Source: Ancalomicrobiaceae bacterium S20
Lineage (GTDB): Bacteria; Pseudomonadota; Alphaproteobacteria; Rhizobiales; Ancalomicrobiaceae
DNA length: 64,000 bases
Assembly: GCA_040269895.1 (NCBI GenBank)
Contig: CP158568.1
Coordinates: 4,306,001 to 4,370,000, forward strand
Reading direction: 5' to 3'
A program made the position numbers and the translations under genes. Below are positions 7,825-18,139 of the stretch, one piece after another. Under the pieces are notes generated by a model. That model saw only the letters and a list, made by a program, of their open reading frames with translations, did no database searches and was not told where the DNA came from. Position 1 is the first letter of the stretch, and each line of letters begins with the position of its first letter.

Positions 7825-9055
7825 TCAGATCGCCTCGCCGCGCAGCAGGCGCGGCGTGTCGCCGCCGACGCCTGCGGCCTCGCGAATGAAGCGGCGCTTC
7901 AGCCACGCGACCCGATCGACCAGCCCGAGCCCGAAATCGCGGATGAAACGCAGCGGATCGGCGTCGTTGGAGAACAGTCGGTTCAGCACATCGGTGACGA
8001 CGCCCATCTCGAAAGCGTCGAAGCGCCGCCAGCGCTGGTAGCGCTCCAGCACGTCGAGCCGGCCCGGATCGAGGCCGAGCCGGCGCGCCTCGACGATGAC
8101 CTCGGCGAGCGCGGCGACGTCCCGGAAGCCGATGTTGAGGCCCTGGCCGGCGATCGGATGGATGCCGTGCGCGGCGTCGCCGCAGAGCGCGAAGCGCGGA
8201 CGGACGAAATCGCGCGCGAGCAGCAGGCCGAGCGGGTGGGCATGGCGCGGGCCGGCCAGCTCGAGCTCGCCGAGATGGCGGCCGAAGCGGCGTTCGAGCT
8301 CGAGGCGGAAGGTGAATTCGTCGCCGCGGACCAGACGCTCGGCGGCCGGCGTCTTCTCGGTCCAGACCAGCGAGGAGCGGTGGCGGCCGGCCGCATCGTC
8401 GGCGAGCGGCAGGATCGCGAAGGGACCGGAGGGCAGGAAGTGCTCCTCGGCGCGGCCGCCGTGCGGGCGCTCGTGGGCGACTGTGGTGACGATGCCCGAC
8501 TGGCCGTAGTCCCAGCGCACGGTGCGGATGCCGGCGAGCTCGCGCAGATGCGAGCGCACGCCGTCGGCGGCAACGAGCAGCGCGGTGCGGATCGTGCGGC
8601 CGGAGCCGAGGCGGACCGAGACGGCCGCATCGGTGGTTTCGAAGCCGGCGACCGTTTCCGGCAGCAGGAATTCGACATGGGCCGCGCGCCGCCGCGGCGA
8701 GTGCATCGACCATCACGGCGTTGGGCACCATGTGGGCGAAGGGCTCGCCGTCCTCGAGCGCGCCGCCGAAGGTCAGGAACACCGGTCGGGTCGCCGCGTC
8801 GGTCAGCGAGTCGGTGACGATCATCTCCTCGATCGGCTGGGCATGCGGCGCGATCTGGTCCCAGACGCCGAGGCCGTCGAGCATGCGCCGCGCCGCGGCC
8901 GCGATCGCGGAGGCGCGCCCGTCCGGCGGCGCGGTGACCGGGCGCGGATCGACGATCGCCACCGCGAGGCCCGGATCGGCCTGCTTCAGCGCCGTCACGA
9001 GCGACAGGCCGACATAGCCGCCACCGGCGACCACGACATCGAACTGAGGCTTCAT
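7825..9055 (-). pseudogene. UbiH/COQ6-family FAD monooxygenase, frameshifted
   Basis: The N-terminal part, from the ATG at 9055, shows the FAD-binding loop VVAGGGYVGLSLV (a GxGxxG-type fold). The C-terminal part, in another frame, shows the second flavin motif GDAAHGIHPIAGQGLNIGF. Together they are a 409-residue ubiquinone-biosynthesis-type hydroxylase that would hydroxylate the quinone ring. The two frames meet at about 8680-8696 within a run of GCG/GCC codons, where removing one extra base restores ...AAAARAHVEF. The gene is divergent from tesB. A sequencing insertion is the simplest explanation; a true pseudogene cannot be excluded. Confidence 0.85.
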
Positions 9056-9314
9056 GTCCGGTCTCCTCCTTCGCGCGGCCGCGCCGCGTCCGCTTCCGGA
9101 AATGTGGGAAGGCGTCGGCGATCGTCTACTCCCGCAAGGACGGCCGGTCAAAGTCGCATCGGAGCGGTCTCGGCCTCGGAGCGGAGCTCGGCACCGGCCG
9201 ACCACGGTCTGGCCGGCCTGCGGCGGCGGCGCATTGACAGTCGACCGGTCCGCCCGTCACACCTCGGGCGGCGCGGTTTCGAGCCGCACCGCGCGCCACA
9301 GGACTGGAGCCGTC

Positions 9315-10181
9315 ATGCCGACCGCCGTCGAAAACCTGCTTGCAACGCTCGATCTCGAGCCGATCGAGGTCAACCTGTTCCGCGGCCGCAGTCCGCAGGT
9401 GGGCTGGCAGCGCGTGTTCGGCGGGCTGGTGATCGGCCAGGCGCTGACCGCGGCGACGCGGACGGTCGAGGGCGTGCCGGTCCATTCGCTGCAGGGCTAC
9501 TTCCTCCGGCCCGGCGATCCGGCCGTGCCGATCGTCTACGAGGTCGATCGGATCCGCGACGGGCGCAGCTTCCTGACCCGGCGGGTCGTGGCGATCCAGC
9601 ACGGCCAGGCGATCTTCTCGATGTCGGCATCGTTCCATGCCGCGGAGCAGGGGCTCGAACACCGGGTCTCCATGCCCGATGTGCCGAAGCCCGACGCGCT
9701 GCCGAGCGAGGCGGAGCTGCGCGAGCGCTATCTCCACGCCGCGCCCGAGAGCGTGCGGCGCTACTGGGAGCGGGAGCGGCCGATCGAGATCCGGCCGGTC
9801 GACTTCACCCACTATGTCAGCCGCGAGCCGCTCGACCCGACCCAATATGTCTGGGTCCGCGCGACGGGTGCGCTGCCCGACGATCCGGCGATCCATGCGG
9901 CCGTGCTCGCTTATGCCTCCGACATGACGCTGCTCGACACGTCGCTGTTCGCCCATGGGCGATCGGTGTTCGACAAGGACCTGCAGCTCGCCAGCCTCGA
10001 CCATGCCATGTGGTTCCACCGGCCGTTCCGCGCCGACACGTGGCTCCTCTATGCGCAGGACAGCCCGACCACGGGCGGGGCGCGCGGCTTCAATCGCGGT
10101 CAGATCTTCACGGCCGACGGCGTGCTCGTCGCATCGACGGCGCAGGAAGGATTGATCCGAAAAGCGGCGCCGAGACCATGA
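9315..10181 (+). CDS. tesB: Acyl-CoA thioesterase II
   Basis: A 288-residue double hot-dog thioesterase that hydrolyses acyl-CoA to free acid and CoA. The N-terminal hot-dog contains VFGGLVIGQAL and HSLQGYFLRPGD; the C-terminal one contains SLDHAMWFHRPFRAD and a GARGFNRGQIF segment, which carry the conserved Asp and Gln of the active site. GGAG precedes the ATG at 9315. Length and motifs are typical of TesB. It is single-gene, divergent from the UbiH-like gene, with a hairpin plus T-run 18 bases after the stop. Confidence 0.93.
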   Translation: MPTAVENLLATLDLEPIEVNLFRGRSPQVGWQRVFGGLVIGQALTAATRTVEGVPVHSLQGYFLRPGDPAVPIVYEVDRIRDGRSFLTRRVVAIQHGQAIFSMSASFHAAEQGLEHRVSMPDVPKPDALPSEAELRERYLHAAPESVRRYWERERPIEIRPVDFTHYVSREPLDPTQYVWVRATGALPDDPAIHAAVLAYASDMTLLDTSLFAHGRSVFDKDLQLASLDHAMWFHRPFRADTWLLYAQDSPTTGGARGFNRGQIFTADGVLVASTAQEGLIRKAAPRP

Positions 10182-10198
10182 AATGGCAGTTCGCAAAT

Positions 10199-10218
10199 TA
10201 GGCAAGAGCCTATTTTTT
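10199..10218 (+). terminator. Rho-independent terminator after tesB
   Basis: A TAGGC stem arm, AAGA loop, GCCTA arm and six Ts directly after tesB. The stem is short, but the T-run is clean in otherwise GC-rich DNA. Confidence 0.65.
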
Positions 10219-10369
10219 GATCATAACGACGGTCTTTGAACAGTCCTGCCGAAAAGCCGCGGAATCTCTGCCTAATTCCGCGCCTAGCCATGACTCGTCA
10301 AATGGCACCCGTCTCTGCCCCGAACCCAATTCCTTCGCGCTGTTAAACGCTTAGCGAACACGCGCCGGA

Positions 10370-10386
10370 TTGGCACGAAGCTTGAT
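10370..10386 (+). promoter_or_regulatory. Sigma-54-type promoter for glnK-amtB
   Basis: TTGGCACGAAGCTTGAT fits the RpoN consensus YTGGCACGRNNNTTGCW at all but one defined position (TTGAT for TTGCW). It lies 100 bases upstream of the glnK start, in a 304-bp gap between tesB and glnK. glnK-amtB operons are classically NtrC/RpoN controlled under nitrogen limitation. I could not identify a confident NtrC site upstream. Confidence 0.7.
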
Positions 10387-10437
10387 TCTCTATCCGCGGA
10401 GCCGGTCGGGCCAGCCTCGCCGTCACCGGAGTCATAA

Positions 10438-10824
<387 letters not shown>

Positions 10825-10848
10825 GAACTCGCGGGGAGTCATAGAACG

Positions 10849-12502
10849 ATGAACTTCAATCTCACACCCTCCCGGGGCACCCGCTGGGCGCTCGCCGCCG
10901 CCGGCGCCGCCGCGCTGATGGCGCTCTCGGCGCACGGCGTCATGGCCCAGGACACCGCGGCCCCCGCGGCTGCGTGCTGCTGCGGCGCCCGCCGCGCCGG
11001 CTCCGATCGTCCCGAACAAGGGCGATACGACCTGGATGCTCGTCTCGACGGCCTTCGTGCTGCTGATGGCCACCCCGGGCCTCGCGATGTTCTACGGTGG
11101 TCTCGTCCGCTCCAAGAACGTCCTGTCGATCTACATGCAGGTGCTGTGCGGCTTCAGCCTGCTCGCCGTGCTCTGGGTGATCTACGGCTATTCGGTCGCC
11201 TTCACCTCGAACCCGAGCGAAGCGCTGAACCCGTTCTTCGGCGGCTTCTCCAAGATGTTCCTGAAGGGCGTGATCACCTATGATCCGGCCTCGGGCAACA
11301 GCTACGGCAACGCGGCGACCTTCTCGAAGGGCGTGCCGATGTACGAGCTGGTCTACGCCATGTTCCAGCTCACCTTCGCGGCGATCACGCCGGCCCTCAT
11401 CGTCGGCGCCTTCGCCGAGCGCATGAAGTTCTCGGCCGTGATGCTGTTCCTGGCGCTGTGGTTCACCTTCGCCTATCTGCCGATCGCCCACATGGTGTGG
11501 TTCTGGTCGGGCCCGGACGCCTACACGCTGTCTGAGTCCAACGTCGCGGTGATCAAGGCGATGTTCGGCGACGATGCCGCCAAGTCCTACCTCGACATGG
11601 CCAAGCCGTTCCTCGAGAAGCTCAAGGCCGTCGGCACCGACAAGGACAAGATCCAGGCGATCCTCGACGACTGGTCGTCGGCCAACGGCGCCGCCGCGGG
11701 CTTCCTGTTCAACAAGGGCGCACTCGACTTCGCCGGCGGCACGGTCGTGCATATCAACGCCGGTGTCGCGGGCCTCGTCTGCGCCCTCGTGCTCGGACCG
11801 CGCGTCGGTCTCGGCAAGGAGAACATGGCGCCGCACAACCTGACCATGAGCGTCATCGGCGCCTGCCTGCTGTGGTTCGGCTGGTTCGGCTTCAACGCCG
11901 GTTCGAACCTCGAGGCTTCGGGCGGCGCGGCTCTCGCCTTCGCCACCACGCTGATCGCCACCGCCACCGCGACCCTCGCCTGGACCTTCGTCGAGTGGAT
12001 CGGCCGCGGCCATGCCTCGGCGCTCGGCGCCGCCTCGGGTGCCGTCGCCGGCCTCGTCGCGATCACCCCGGCCGCCGGCTTCGTCGGCCCGATGGGCGCG
12101 ATCGTGATCGGTGCTGCCGCTGGCGTGATCTGCTACTGGGCGGTGACCTGGCTCAAGGGCATGTTCGGCTACGACGACAGCCTCGACGTCTTCGGCGTCC
12201 ACGGCGTCGGCGGCATCGTCGGTGCGCTGCTGACCGGCGTGTTCGTCAACCCGGCCCTCGGTGGCGCGGGCGTGACCAACTACGCCTCGACCGATCCGAC
12301 CGCGACCAGCATGGCAGCCTATGACATGGCCGCCCAGATGGTCTCCCAGCTCTGGGGTGTCGGCACCTCGATCGTCGTGACCGCCGTCGTGTCCTTCGTC
12401 GCTCTGATGATCATCAAGGTCACCATCGGCCTGCGTGTCAGCGAGCCGGCGGAGCGCGAGGGTCTCGACATCACGACCCACGGCGAGCGCGCCTACAACT
12501 GA
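10849..12502 (+). pseudogene. amtB: Ammonium transporter AmtB, frameshifted near the N-terminus
   Basis: The frame from 10849 encodes a signal peptide and an Ala/Pro linker; the frame from about 10990 encodes the rest, from PNKGDTTWML through eleven predicted membrane spans. The twin pore histidines are visible in VVHINAG and VFGVHGVGG, and the Phe/Trp gate region in AHMVWFWSG. The frames join at about 10974: removing one G from TGCGTGCTGC gives a continuous poly-Ala linker and a protein of about 550 residues. The channel conducts ammonium across the inner membrane and is regulated by GlnK. An intact gene is expected; the break is probably a base-call insertion. GGGGAG precedes the ATG. Confidence 0.93.
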
Positions 12503-12510
12503 TCGGCAAT

Positions 12511-12668
12511 CGGGCGGGTCCTCGGACCCGCCCGACCCGTTCAGAACCGCGGGTCATAAGACCTGCCGCTTCGTCAAGGCCGCGGGTTCTCGGACCCGCT
12601 GTCGCCCGGTCCGGCGGATCTTCGGATCAGCCAGACCCGTTCCTCCTCCGCGGATCTCATGGTCCGCG
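12511..12668. repeat. Cluster of four similar hairpins after amtB
   Basis: Each unit is a short inverted repeat with core GCGG(G/A)TC, a 2-4 base loop, and G(A/G)CC(C/T)GC or a close variant. The first (CGGGCGGGTCC TC GGACCCGCCCG) has an 11-bp perfect stem and probably ends the glnK-amtB transcript. The other three have 7-8 bp stems, each with one G-U pair. They may be decayed copies of one unit or RNA processing signals. Confidence 0.5.
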
Positions 12669-12794
12669 CCGGTTCCGATCCCCGACCTTCACAGGCCGTC
12701 TCGTCTGGACCGACCGCTTCGCCTCCTAGCCGCCATTTCGGACCGGGCCCTCAATCCTCCCTCTCTCCCAGCTACGGTTTCTGGCGGCGAACTT

Positions 12795-12830
12795 GCCCCG
12801 GACGGGTCTCCCGTCCGGGGCTTCTTCGTT
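12795..12830 (+). terminator. Strong hairpin with T-rich tail
   Basis: GCCCCGGACGGG (12795-12806), loop TCT, CCCGTCCGGGGC (12810-12821), then TTCTTCGTT. The 12-bp perfect stem and T-rich tail look like a rho-independent terminator, though it lies 290 bases past amtB. It could end a leftover or unannotated transcript, or act as an attenuator ahead of the aminotransferase. Confidence 0.65.
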
Positions 12831-13028
12831 CGAGGGTACCGGTGGCGGCACCAGTGGCGGTCCGGCCCGGACGCAGGCCAGCCCGGTCATCGTCCGGGCC
12901 GATGCGGCCGCCGCCCGACCGCACCCCAGCCCGACCGCACCCCGCCTTCCGTGCATGTCGGCCCGGCGGCCGTGCTGTTCACGGCTTGGTTAACAGTGAC
13001 TTTACCGCTCTGCGGCTAGGGTCGGACC

Positions 13029-14261
13029 ATGACCAGCCCCGAGACAGCCTCCGGCCATCGCCCTGCTCCGCGCCCCGCGCGCGCGTCGGCCTTCACGTCG
13101 CCGTTCCAGCGCCTCAACGAGCTCCTGGAGCCCCATGCTCCGGGCAGGGCGCCGATCAACCTCACCATCGGCGAGCCCAAGCACGCCTTCCCAGCCTTCG
13201 TCGGCCCGGTGCTCGCGGGCGCGCTCGACGGCTTCGGCCGCTATCCACCGATCAAGGGCACCGACGACTTCCGGGCCGCGGTCGGTGCCTGGCTCGAGAC
13301 GCGCTACGGCCTTGCCGGCCGCATCGATCCCGCGACGATGATCCTGCCGCTGAACGGCTCGCGCGAGGGCCTGTTCTATGCCGCGATCGAGGCGCGCATG
13401 GCGACGGCGAAGCGGATCGCCGATCCGGCGATCCTGTTCCCGAACCCGTTCTACCAGACCTATGCCGCCGGCGCGGTCGCGTCCGGGGCCGAGCCGGTCA
13501 TGCTCGATGCCGGCCCGGAGACGGGCTTCCTGCCCGATCTCGATCGGGTCGATCCGGCGCTGCTCGAACGCACCGTCGGCGTGTTCTTCGCCTCGCCCGC
13601 CAATCCGCAGGGCGCGGTCGCGTCGGAAGCGGCCTGGACGCGGCTGATCGAGCATGCGCGGCGCTACGATTTCGTCCTGTTCGCCGACGAGTGCTATTCC
13701 GAGATCTACCGGTCGACGCCGGTGCCGGGTGTGCTCGAAGCGGCGGCGAAGACCGCCGGCGGCTTCGACCGTGTGGTCGCGTTCAATTCGCTCTCCAAGC
13801 GTTCCAACCTGCCGGGCCTGCGCTGCGGCTTCGCGGCCGGTGATCCGGCCTTCCTCGGCCGCTGGCTCAAGTTCCGCAACATGGCCGCGCCGCAGGTGCC
13901 GGGCCCGATCCAGGCGGTCGCCGCCGCGGCCTATCGTGACGAGGCGCATGTCGAGGAGAACCGCCGGCTCTACAACGCCAAATATGCGGCGGCCGAGCGC
14001 ATCCTCGGCACCCGCTACGGCTACGAGACGCCCGAGGGCGGCTTCTTCCTCTGGCTCGACGTCAGCGCCCAAGGCGGCGGTGAAGCGGTGGCGCTCAGGC
14101 TCTGGCGCGAGGCCGGCGTCCGCGTGCTGCCGGGCGGCTATCTCTCGGCGGCCGGGTCGGACGGCACCAATCCCGGCGAGCCCTACCTGCGCGTCGCCAT
14201 GGTCGAGGACCAGGCGGCGACCGAAGAGGCGCTCGCCCGCATCGTCGCAACGCTCGGCTGA
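13029..14261 (+). CDS. Class I/II PLP aminotransferase (DapC-like)
   Basis: A 410-residue fold-type I aminotransferase. Key features are the NLTIGEPKHAFP opening, ASPANPQGAV and DECYSEIYR of the cofactor site, and the Schiff-base lysine K257 in FNSLSKRSNLPGLR. The closest functional class by motif is N-succinyldiaminopimelate aminotransferase (lysine/peptidoglycan precursor synthesis), which is often beside ftsK in this group; the substrate is inferred. The downstream ftsK begins 22 bases after the stop, so the two may be cotranscribed. Confidence 0.85.
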   Translation: MTSPETASGHRPAPRPARASAFTSPFQRLNELLEPHAPGRAPINLTIGEPKHAFPAFVGPVLAGALDGFGRYPPIKGTDDFRAAVGAWLETRYGLAGRIDPATMILPLNGSREGLFYAAIEARMATAKRIADPAILFPNPFYQTYAAGAVASGAEPVMLDAGPETGFLPDLDRVDPALLERTVGVFFASPANPQGAVASEAAWTRLIEHARRYDFVLFADECYSEIYRSTPVPGVLEAAAKTAGGFDRVVAFNSLSKRSNLPGLRCGFAAGDPAFLGRWLKFRNMAAPQVPGPIQAVAAAAYRDEAHVEENRRLYNAKYAAAERILGTRYGYETPEGGFFLWLDVSAQGGGEAVALRLWREAGVRVLPGGYLSAAGSDGTNPGEPYLRVAMVEDQAATEEALARIVATLG

Positions 14262-14283
14262 CAGGATCGAAGGACGGACACCC

Positions 14284-17099
14284 ATGCGCCAAGCCCGCTC
14301 CGCCCCGACCCCGGCCTATGGCCAAGGGCCTGAACTGAAGCAGATCGTCGGCCGCAATCTGGTCGGGCTCGGCGGGCTCGGCCTGATCGCGTTGACCGCG
14401 CTCGTCGCGACCGCGCTCGCGACCTGGCAGGCGACCGATCCGAGCCTCTCCAACGCGACGTCGGCACCGGTGCGAAACGCGCTCGGACGTTTCGGCGCGG
14501 TGGTCGCCGATCTCGCCATGCAGCTGATCGGCCTGTCGAGCGCGTTCCTGCTGCTGCCGCTCGTCGTGGTCGGCTGGCGGCTGCTCGCCTCGGGGAGGCC
14601 GGACTCGGCCGTCGTGGGCTCGCCATGTGGGTGGTCGCCGGCCTCGCGGCCTCGGCGGCGCTCGCCGCGGTGCCGCTGCCGGTCGGCTGGCCGCTGCCGA
14701 TCGGCCTCGGCGGCGCGATCGGCGACATGATCATGCGCCTGCCGGTCTTCCTGGTCGGCGATGCCTTCGGCCTCAAGATCGGCATCGGCGTGATGTTCGG
14801 CTTCGCGGCCTTCGCCGCTGTGGCGATGATGCTGGGCTGGATCGGTCCGAAGCCGGAGACGCGTGAGGAGCGCCTGGCGCGGCTCGCGGCCTATGCCGAC
14901 GAGGACGATGCCGAGAGCGACGGCGGCGGCTTCATGCCGCTCGCCATGCTGCATCACTGGCTGCTGGTTGGCCGTGCCAACCTGCTGCGCCTGTTCGGTC
15001 GCCGGCCGTCGACACTCGACAATCGCGGCGCCTTCTCGCTCGGCCGCATGGTCGACCGGGTCCGCCATCGCGGCGAGGAGACGGACGAGGACGATTGGGC
15101 CGAGCCGGCGCCGCGGCGTCCGGCGCTGCGCTCGCGCGTCGAGCCGTCGCTCGACGAGGACCGCCGGCCGGAGGTGCAGCCGCAGCCGCGCGGCGCTCGC
15201 GTGGTCACGCCGCGTCTCGCCACCGCGCCGATGCCGGCCCCGGCCGAGGTCGAAGACGACGACGGCTATGACGATCGCGGCGGCTACGACGACGCGGACG
15301 AGCGCGCGTTCAATCAGGATTACGAGCGCGACTACGACGATCGCAATTACCACGAGGAGGAGCCGCCGTTCGATGTCGATCCGCCGGCTCCGGTCCCGGC
15401 GCCGGCACCGGTTGCCCGCACTGCCGCTGCCGCTCCGGCGCGGCCGCTGCGTGGTCCGGCAGCGAACGTGCAGCCGCCGGCCGCCGTCGAGCCGTCGCGC
15501 CGCGTCGATGTCACGCCCGCGGCCAAGCCGCTCGGACAGGCCCGTTCGGCCGCGCGTGAACGCGTGTTCGGCGGGCCGGTCTCCAACGAGGGCTATCAGT
15601 TCCCGCCGCTGACGCTGCTGACCGAGCCGAAGCGGCTCGGGCCGGACGCCAGCCATTCAGAGGACGTGCTCGAACAGAACGCGCGCGACCTCGAAGGCGT
15701 TCTCGACGACTTCGGCGTCAAGGGCGAGATCATCCATGTCCGCCCGGGCCCGGTCGTCACGCTCTACGAGCTCGAGCCGGCGCCGGGCGTGAAATCCTCG
15801 CGCGTGATCGGCCTTGCCGACGACATCGCCCGCTCGATGAGCGCGGTCTCGGCCCGTGTCGCGGTCGTGCCCGGACGCAATGTGATCGGTATCGAACTGC
15901 CGAACCAGCGCCGCGAGACGGTCTATTTCCGCGAGATGATCGGTTCGCCCGACTTCCAGGAGACCAAGCAGAAGCTCGCGGTCTGCCTCGGCAAGACCAT
16001 CGGCGGCGAACCCGTCATCGCCGACCTCGCGCGTATGCCGCATCTGCTCGTCGCCGGTACGACCGGCTCGGGCAAGTCGGTCGCGATCAACACCATGATC
16101 ATGTCGCTGCTCTATCGGATGACGCCGCAGCAGTGCAAACTGATCATGGTCGATCCGAAGATGCTCGAACTGTCGGTCTACGACGGCATCCCGCATCTCT
16201 TGTCGCCGGTCGTCACCGATCCGAAGAAGGCGGTGGTGGCGCTCAAGTGGGCGGTCCGCGAGATGGAGGACCGCTACCGGAAAATGTCGAAGCTCGGTGT
16301 GCGCAACATCGACGGCTTCAACGCCCGCGTCGCCGAGGCCAATGCTCGTGGCGAGGTGCTGACCCGCGAGGTGCAGACCGGCTTCGATCGCTCGACGGGC
16401 GAGCCGGTCTACGAGCAGGAGGAACTGGCGCTCGAGCCGTTGCCCTACATCGTCATCATCGTCGACGAGATGGCCGACCTGATGATGGTCGCCGGCAAGG
16501 ACATCGAAGGCGCGATCCAGCGCCTCGCGCAGATGGCGCGCGCCGCCGGCCTCCACATCATCATGGCGACGCAGCGCCCGTCGGTCGACGTGATCACCGG
16601 CACGATCAAGGCGAACTTCCCGACCCGCATTTCCTTCCAGGTGACGTCGAAGATCGACAGCCGCACGATTCTCGGCGAGCAGGGCGCCGAACAGCTGCTC
16701 GGCCAGGGCGACATGCTCTACATGGCCGGCGGCGGCCGCATCCAGCGCGTGCACGGGCCGTTCGTCAGCGACGATGAAGTGGAGAAGATCGTCGCGCACC
16801 TGAAGAAGCAGGGCGTGCCGCAGTATCTCGACGCGATCACCGCCTCGGACGACGACGAGGACGGCGAGGGTCCGGGTTCGGGCAGCCTCGACGGCATGGA
16901 GGAGAGCGGCGACCTCTACGACAAGGCCGTCGCGGTGGTGCTGCGCGACCGCAAGGCTTCCACGTCGTACGTCCAGCGCCGCCTGCAGATCGGCTACAAC
17001 CGCGCCGCCTCGCTGATCGAGCGGATGGAGAAGGAAGGCATCGTCGGCCCGGCCAACCACGCGGGCAAACGGGAGATCCTGGTCGGCGGCGAGGAGTGA
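14284..17099 (+). pseudogene. ftsK: DNA translocase FtsK, frameshifted near the N-terminus
   Basis: FtsK anchors at the division septum and pumps DNA to resolve chromosome ends at dif. The frame from 14284 gives the first membrane spans; the frame from about 14596 gives the last spans, a long acidic/Pro-rich linker, the RecA-like motor with Walker [12 protein letters not shown] and Walker [14 protein letters not shown], and the winged-helix gamma domain at the C-terminus. The frames join if the GGGG at 14592-14595 is read as five Gs, giving 938 residues. As ftsK is normally essential, a missed base in the homopolymer is far likelier than a real lesion. Confidence 0.94.
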
Positions 17100-17261
17100 G
17101 CGGCCGTATTCGGAGGACTACCGGTCGCCGTCCGCGCCGTTGCTGACGGTGCGGTCGCAGTGTTGCCACGAGAGCCGGATTAAGTCGTCTTTGACATGAG
17201 AGGGTTCCGGTCGATTCGCGCCGATCGCGGCGCGCGCGGGACCCGCCCGAGGATCGATCGT

Positions 17262-18011
17262 ATGACCCAATTCTTCGCCGCCCGCCCGACCGTGCTCGCC
17301 CTCGCGTTCGCTGCCGGTCTCGCGGCTGTGCCGGCCGTCGCCCAGACCACGCTCGCACCGCAGGGGGCCGCGGCCCAGACGGCGCCGCAGACCGGTGTCG
17401 CGATTCCGGTCGCCGGCCCTTCCGCCGCGATCCCGGCGACCGGCGGCGTGCAGCCGGTGAAGCTCAATCCGGCGCAGCGTGAAGTGCTCGGCACGATCAA
17501 CAAGTATTTCAACTCGATCCGGATGATGTACGGTGATTTCGTGCAGTTCGGGCCGGACGGTGAGCGCTCGGAAGGCCAGTTCTTCATGGAGCGGCCGGGC
17601 AAGATCCGCTTCATCTATGCCAAGCCGTCGACGCTCGACATCGTCTCGGACGGCACCGACGTTGTCGTGCGCGACCGCAAGAACCAGACGCAGGATCTCT
17701 ATCCGCTGTCGAAGACGCCGCTGCGCTTCCTGCTCTCCGACCAGATCGACCTGACCACCGAGGCCAATGTCACGCGCGTCGGCATCGAGCCGGATCTGGT
17801 GTCGATCGTGCTCGAACAGAGCACGGTGTTCGGCGACGGCCACCTGACGCTGATCTTCGACCGCAAGTCGAGCGAGCTGAAGCAGTGGACCGTCACCGAC
17901 GCGCAGAACTACGACACGTCGGTCGCGATCTACAACGTCAAGCAGAACCAGCCGATCGACCCGATCACGTTCAAGTACGATCGCCTCGCGCCGGCCCTGC
18001 AGCGGAAGTGA
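17262..18011 (+). CDS. lolA: Outer-membrane lipoprotein carrier LolA-like
   Basis: A 249-residue periplasmic protein with a signal peptide (about residues 1-24, ending AVA) and a LolA fold: a long spacer, then SIRMMYGDFVQFGPDGERSE, FFMERPGKIRFIY and RFLLSDQIDL. LolA carries lipoproteins from the LolCDE release complex to the outer membrane. GAGG lies upstream of the ATG at 17262, preferred to an upstream in-frame ATG. It sits in the usual ftsK-lolA-xth order and is followed by a textbook terminator. Confidence 0.9.
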   Translation: MTQFFAARPTVLALAFAAGLAAVPAVAQTTLAPQGAAAQTAPQTGVAIPVAGPSAAIPATGGVQPVKLNPAQREVLGTINKYFNSIRMMYGDFVQFGPDGERSEGQFFMERPGKIRFIYAKPSTLDIVSDGTDVVVRDRKNQTQDLYPLSKTPLRFLLSDQIDLTTEANVTRVGIEPDLVSIVLEQSTVFGDGHLTLIFDRKSSELKQWTVTDAQNYDTSVAIYNVKQNQPIDPITFKYDRLAPALQRK

Positions 18012-18081
18012 GCGCATAGCGCGCATTCGGCCGTGGTGCGGGTTTCGATTGGCGATCCCGCGCAAAAGGCTCTAAACCGAG

Positions 18082-18115
18082 AGCCCCGCCTCGTCGGCGG
18101 GGCTTTTGCTTTTTC
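18082..18115 (+). terminator. Rho-independent terminator after lolA
   Basis: AGCCCCGCC, loop TCGTC, GGCGGGGCT followed by TTTGCTTTTT. A 9-bp perfect stem with a long T-rich tail, 70 bases past the lolA stop and just upstream of xth. Confidence 0.9.
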
Positions 18116-18139
18116 TGCAACGCACGTGCACCGGTCGCC

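Larger units (their letters stand above)
12503..13028. other. 526-bp gap with four related hairpins
   Basis: No gene is evident. The first 170 bases contain four short GC hairpins of similar core sequence: 12511-12534, 12549-12566, 12582-12599 and 12649-12668. A separate strong terminator-like hairpin follows at 12795. The last 150 bases lead into the aminotransferase and become less GC-rich just before its start. Confidence 0.55.

Noticed and set aside
9234-9262. TTGACA with a 17-base spacer as the tesB promoter
   Set aside because: The -35 is perfect but the -10 (TCACAC) is poor, and GC-rich DNA gives such matches by chance; not strong enough to list.
10950-10990. Programmed ribosomal frameshift in amtB
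   Set aside because: No slippery heptamer or downstream structure, and nine other genes in the window have similar breaks; a sequencing error is simpler.
12503-13028. CRISPR array from repeated hairpins
   Set aside because: The repeats are short, imperfect and irregularly spaced, with no unique spacers of constant length and no cas genes.
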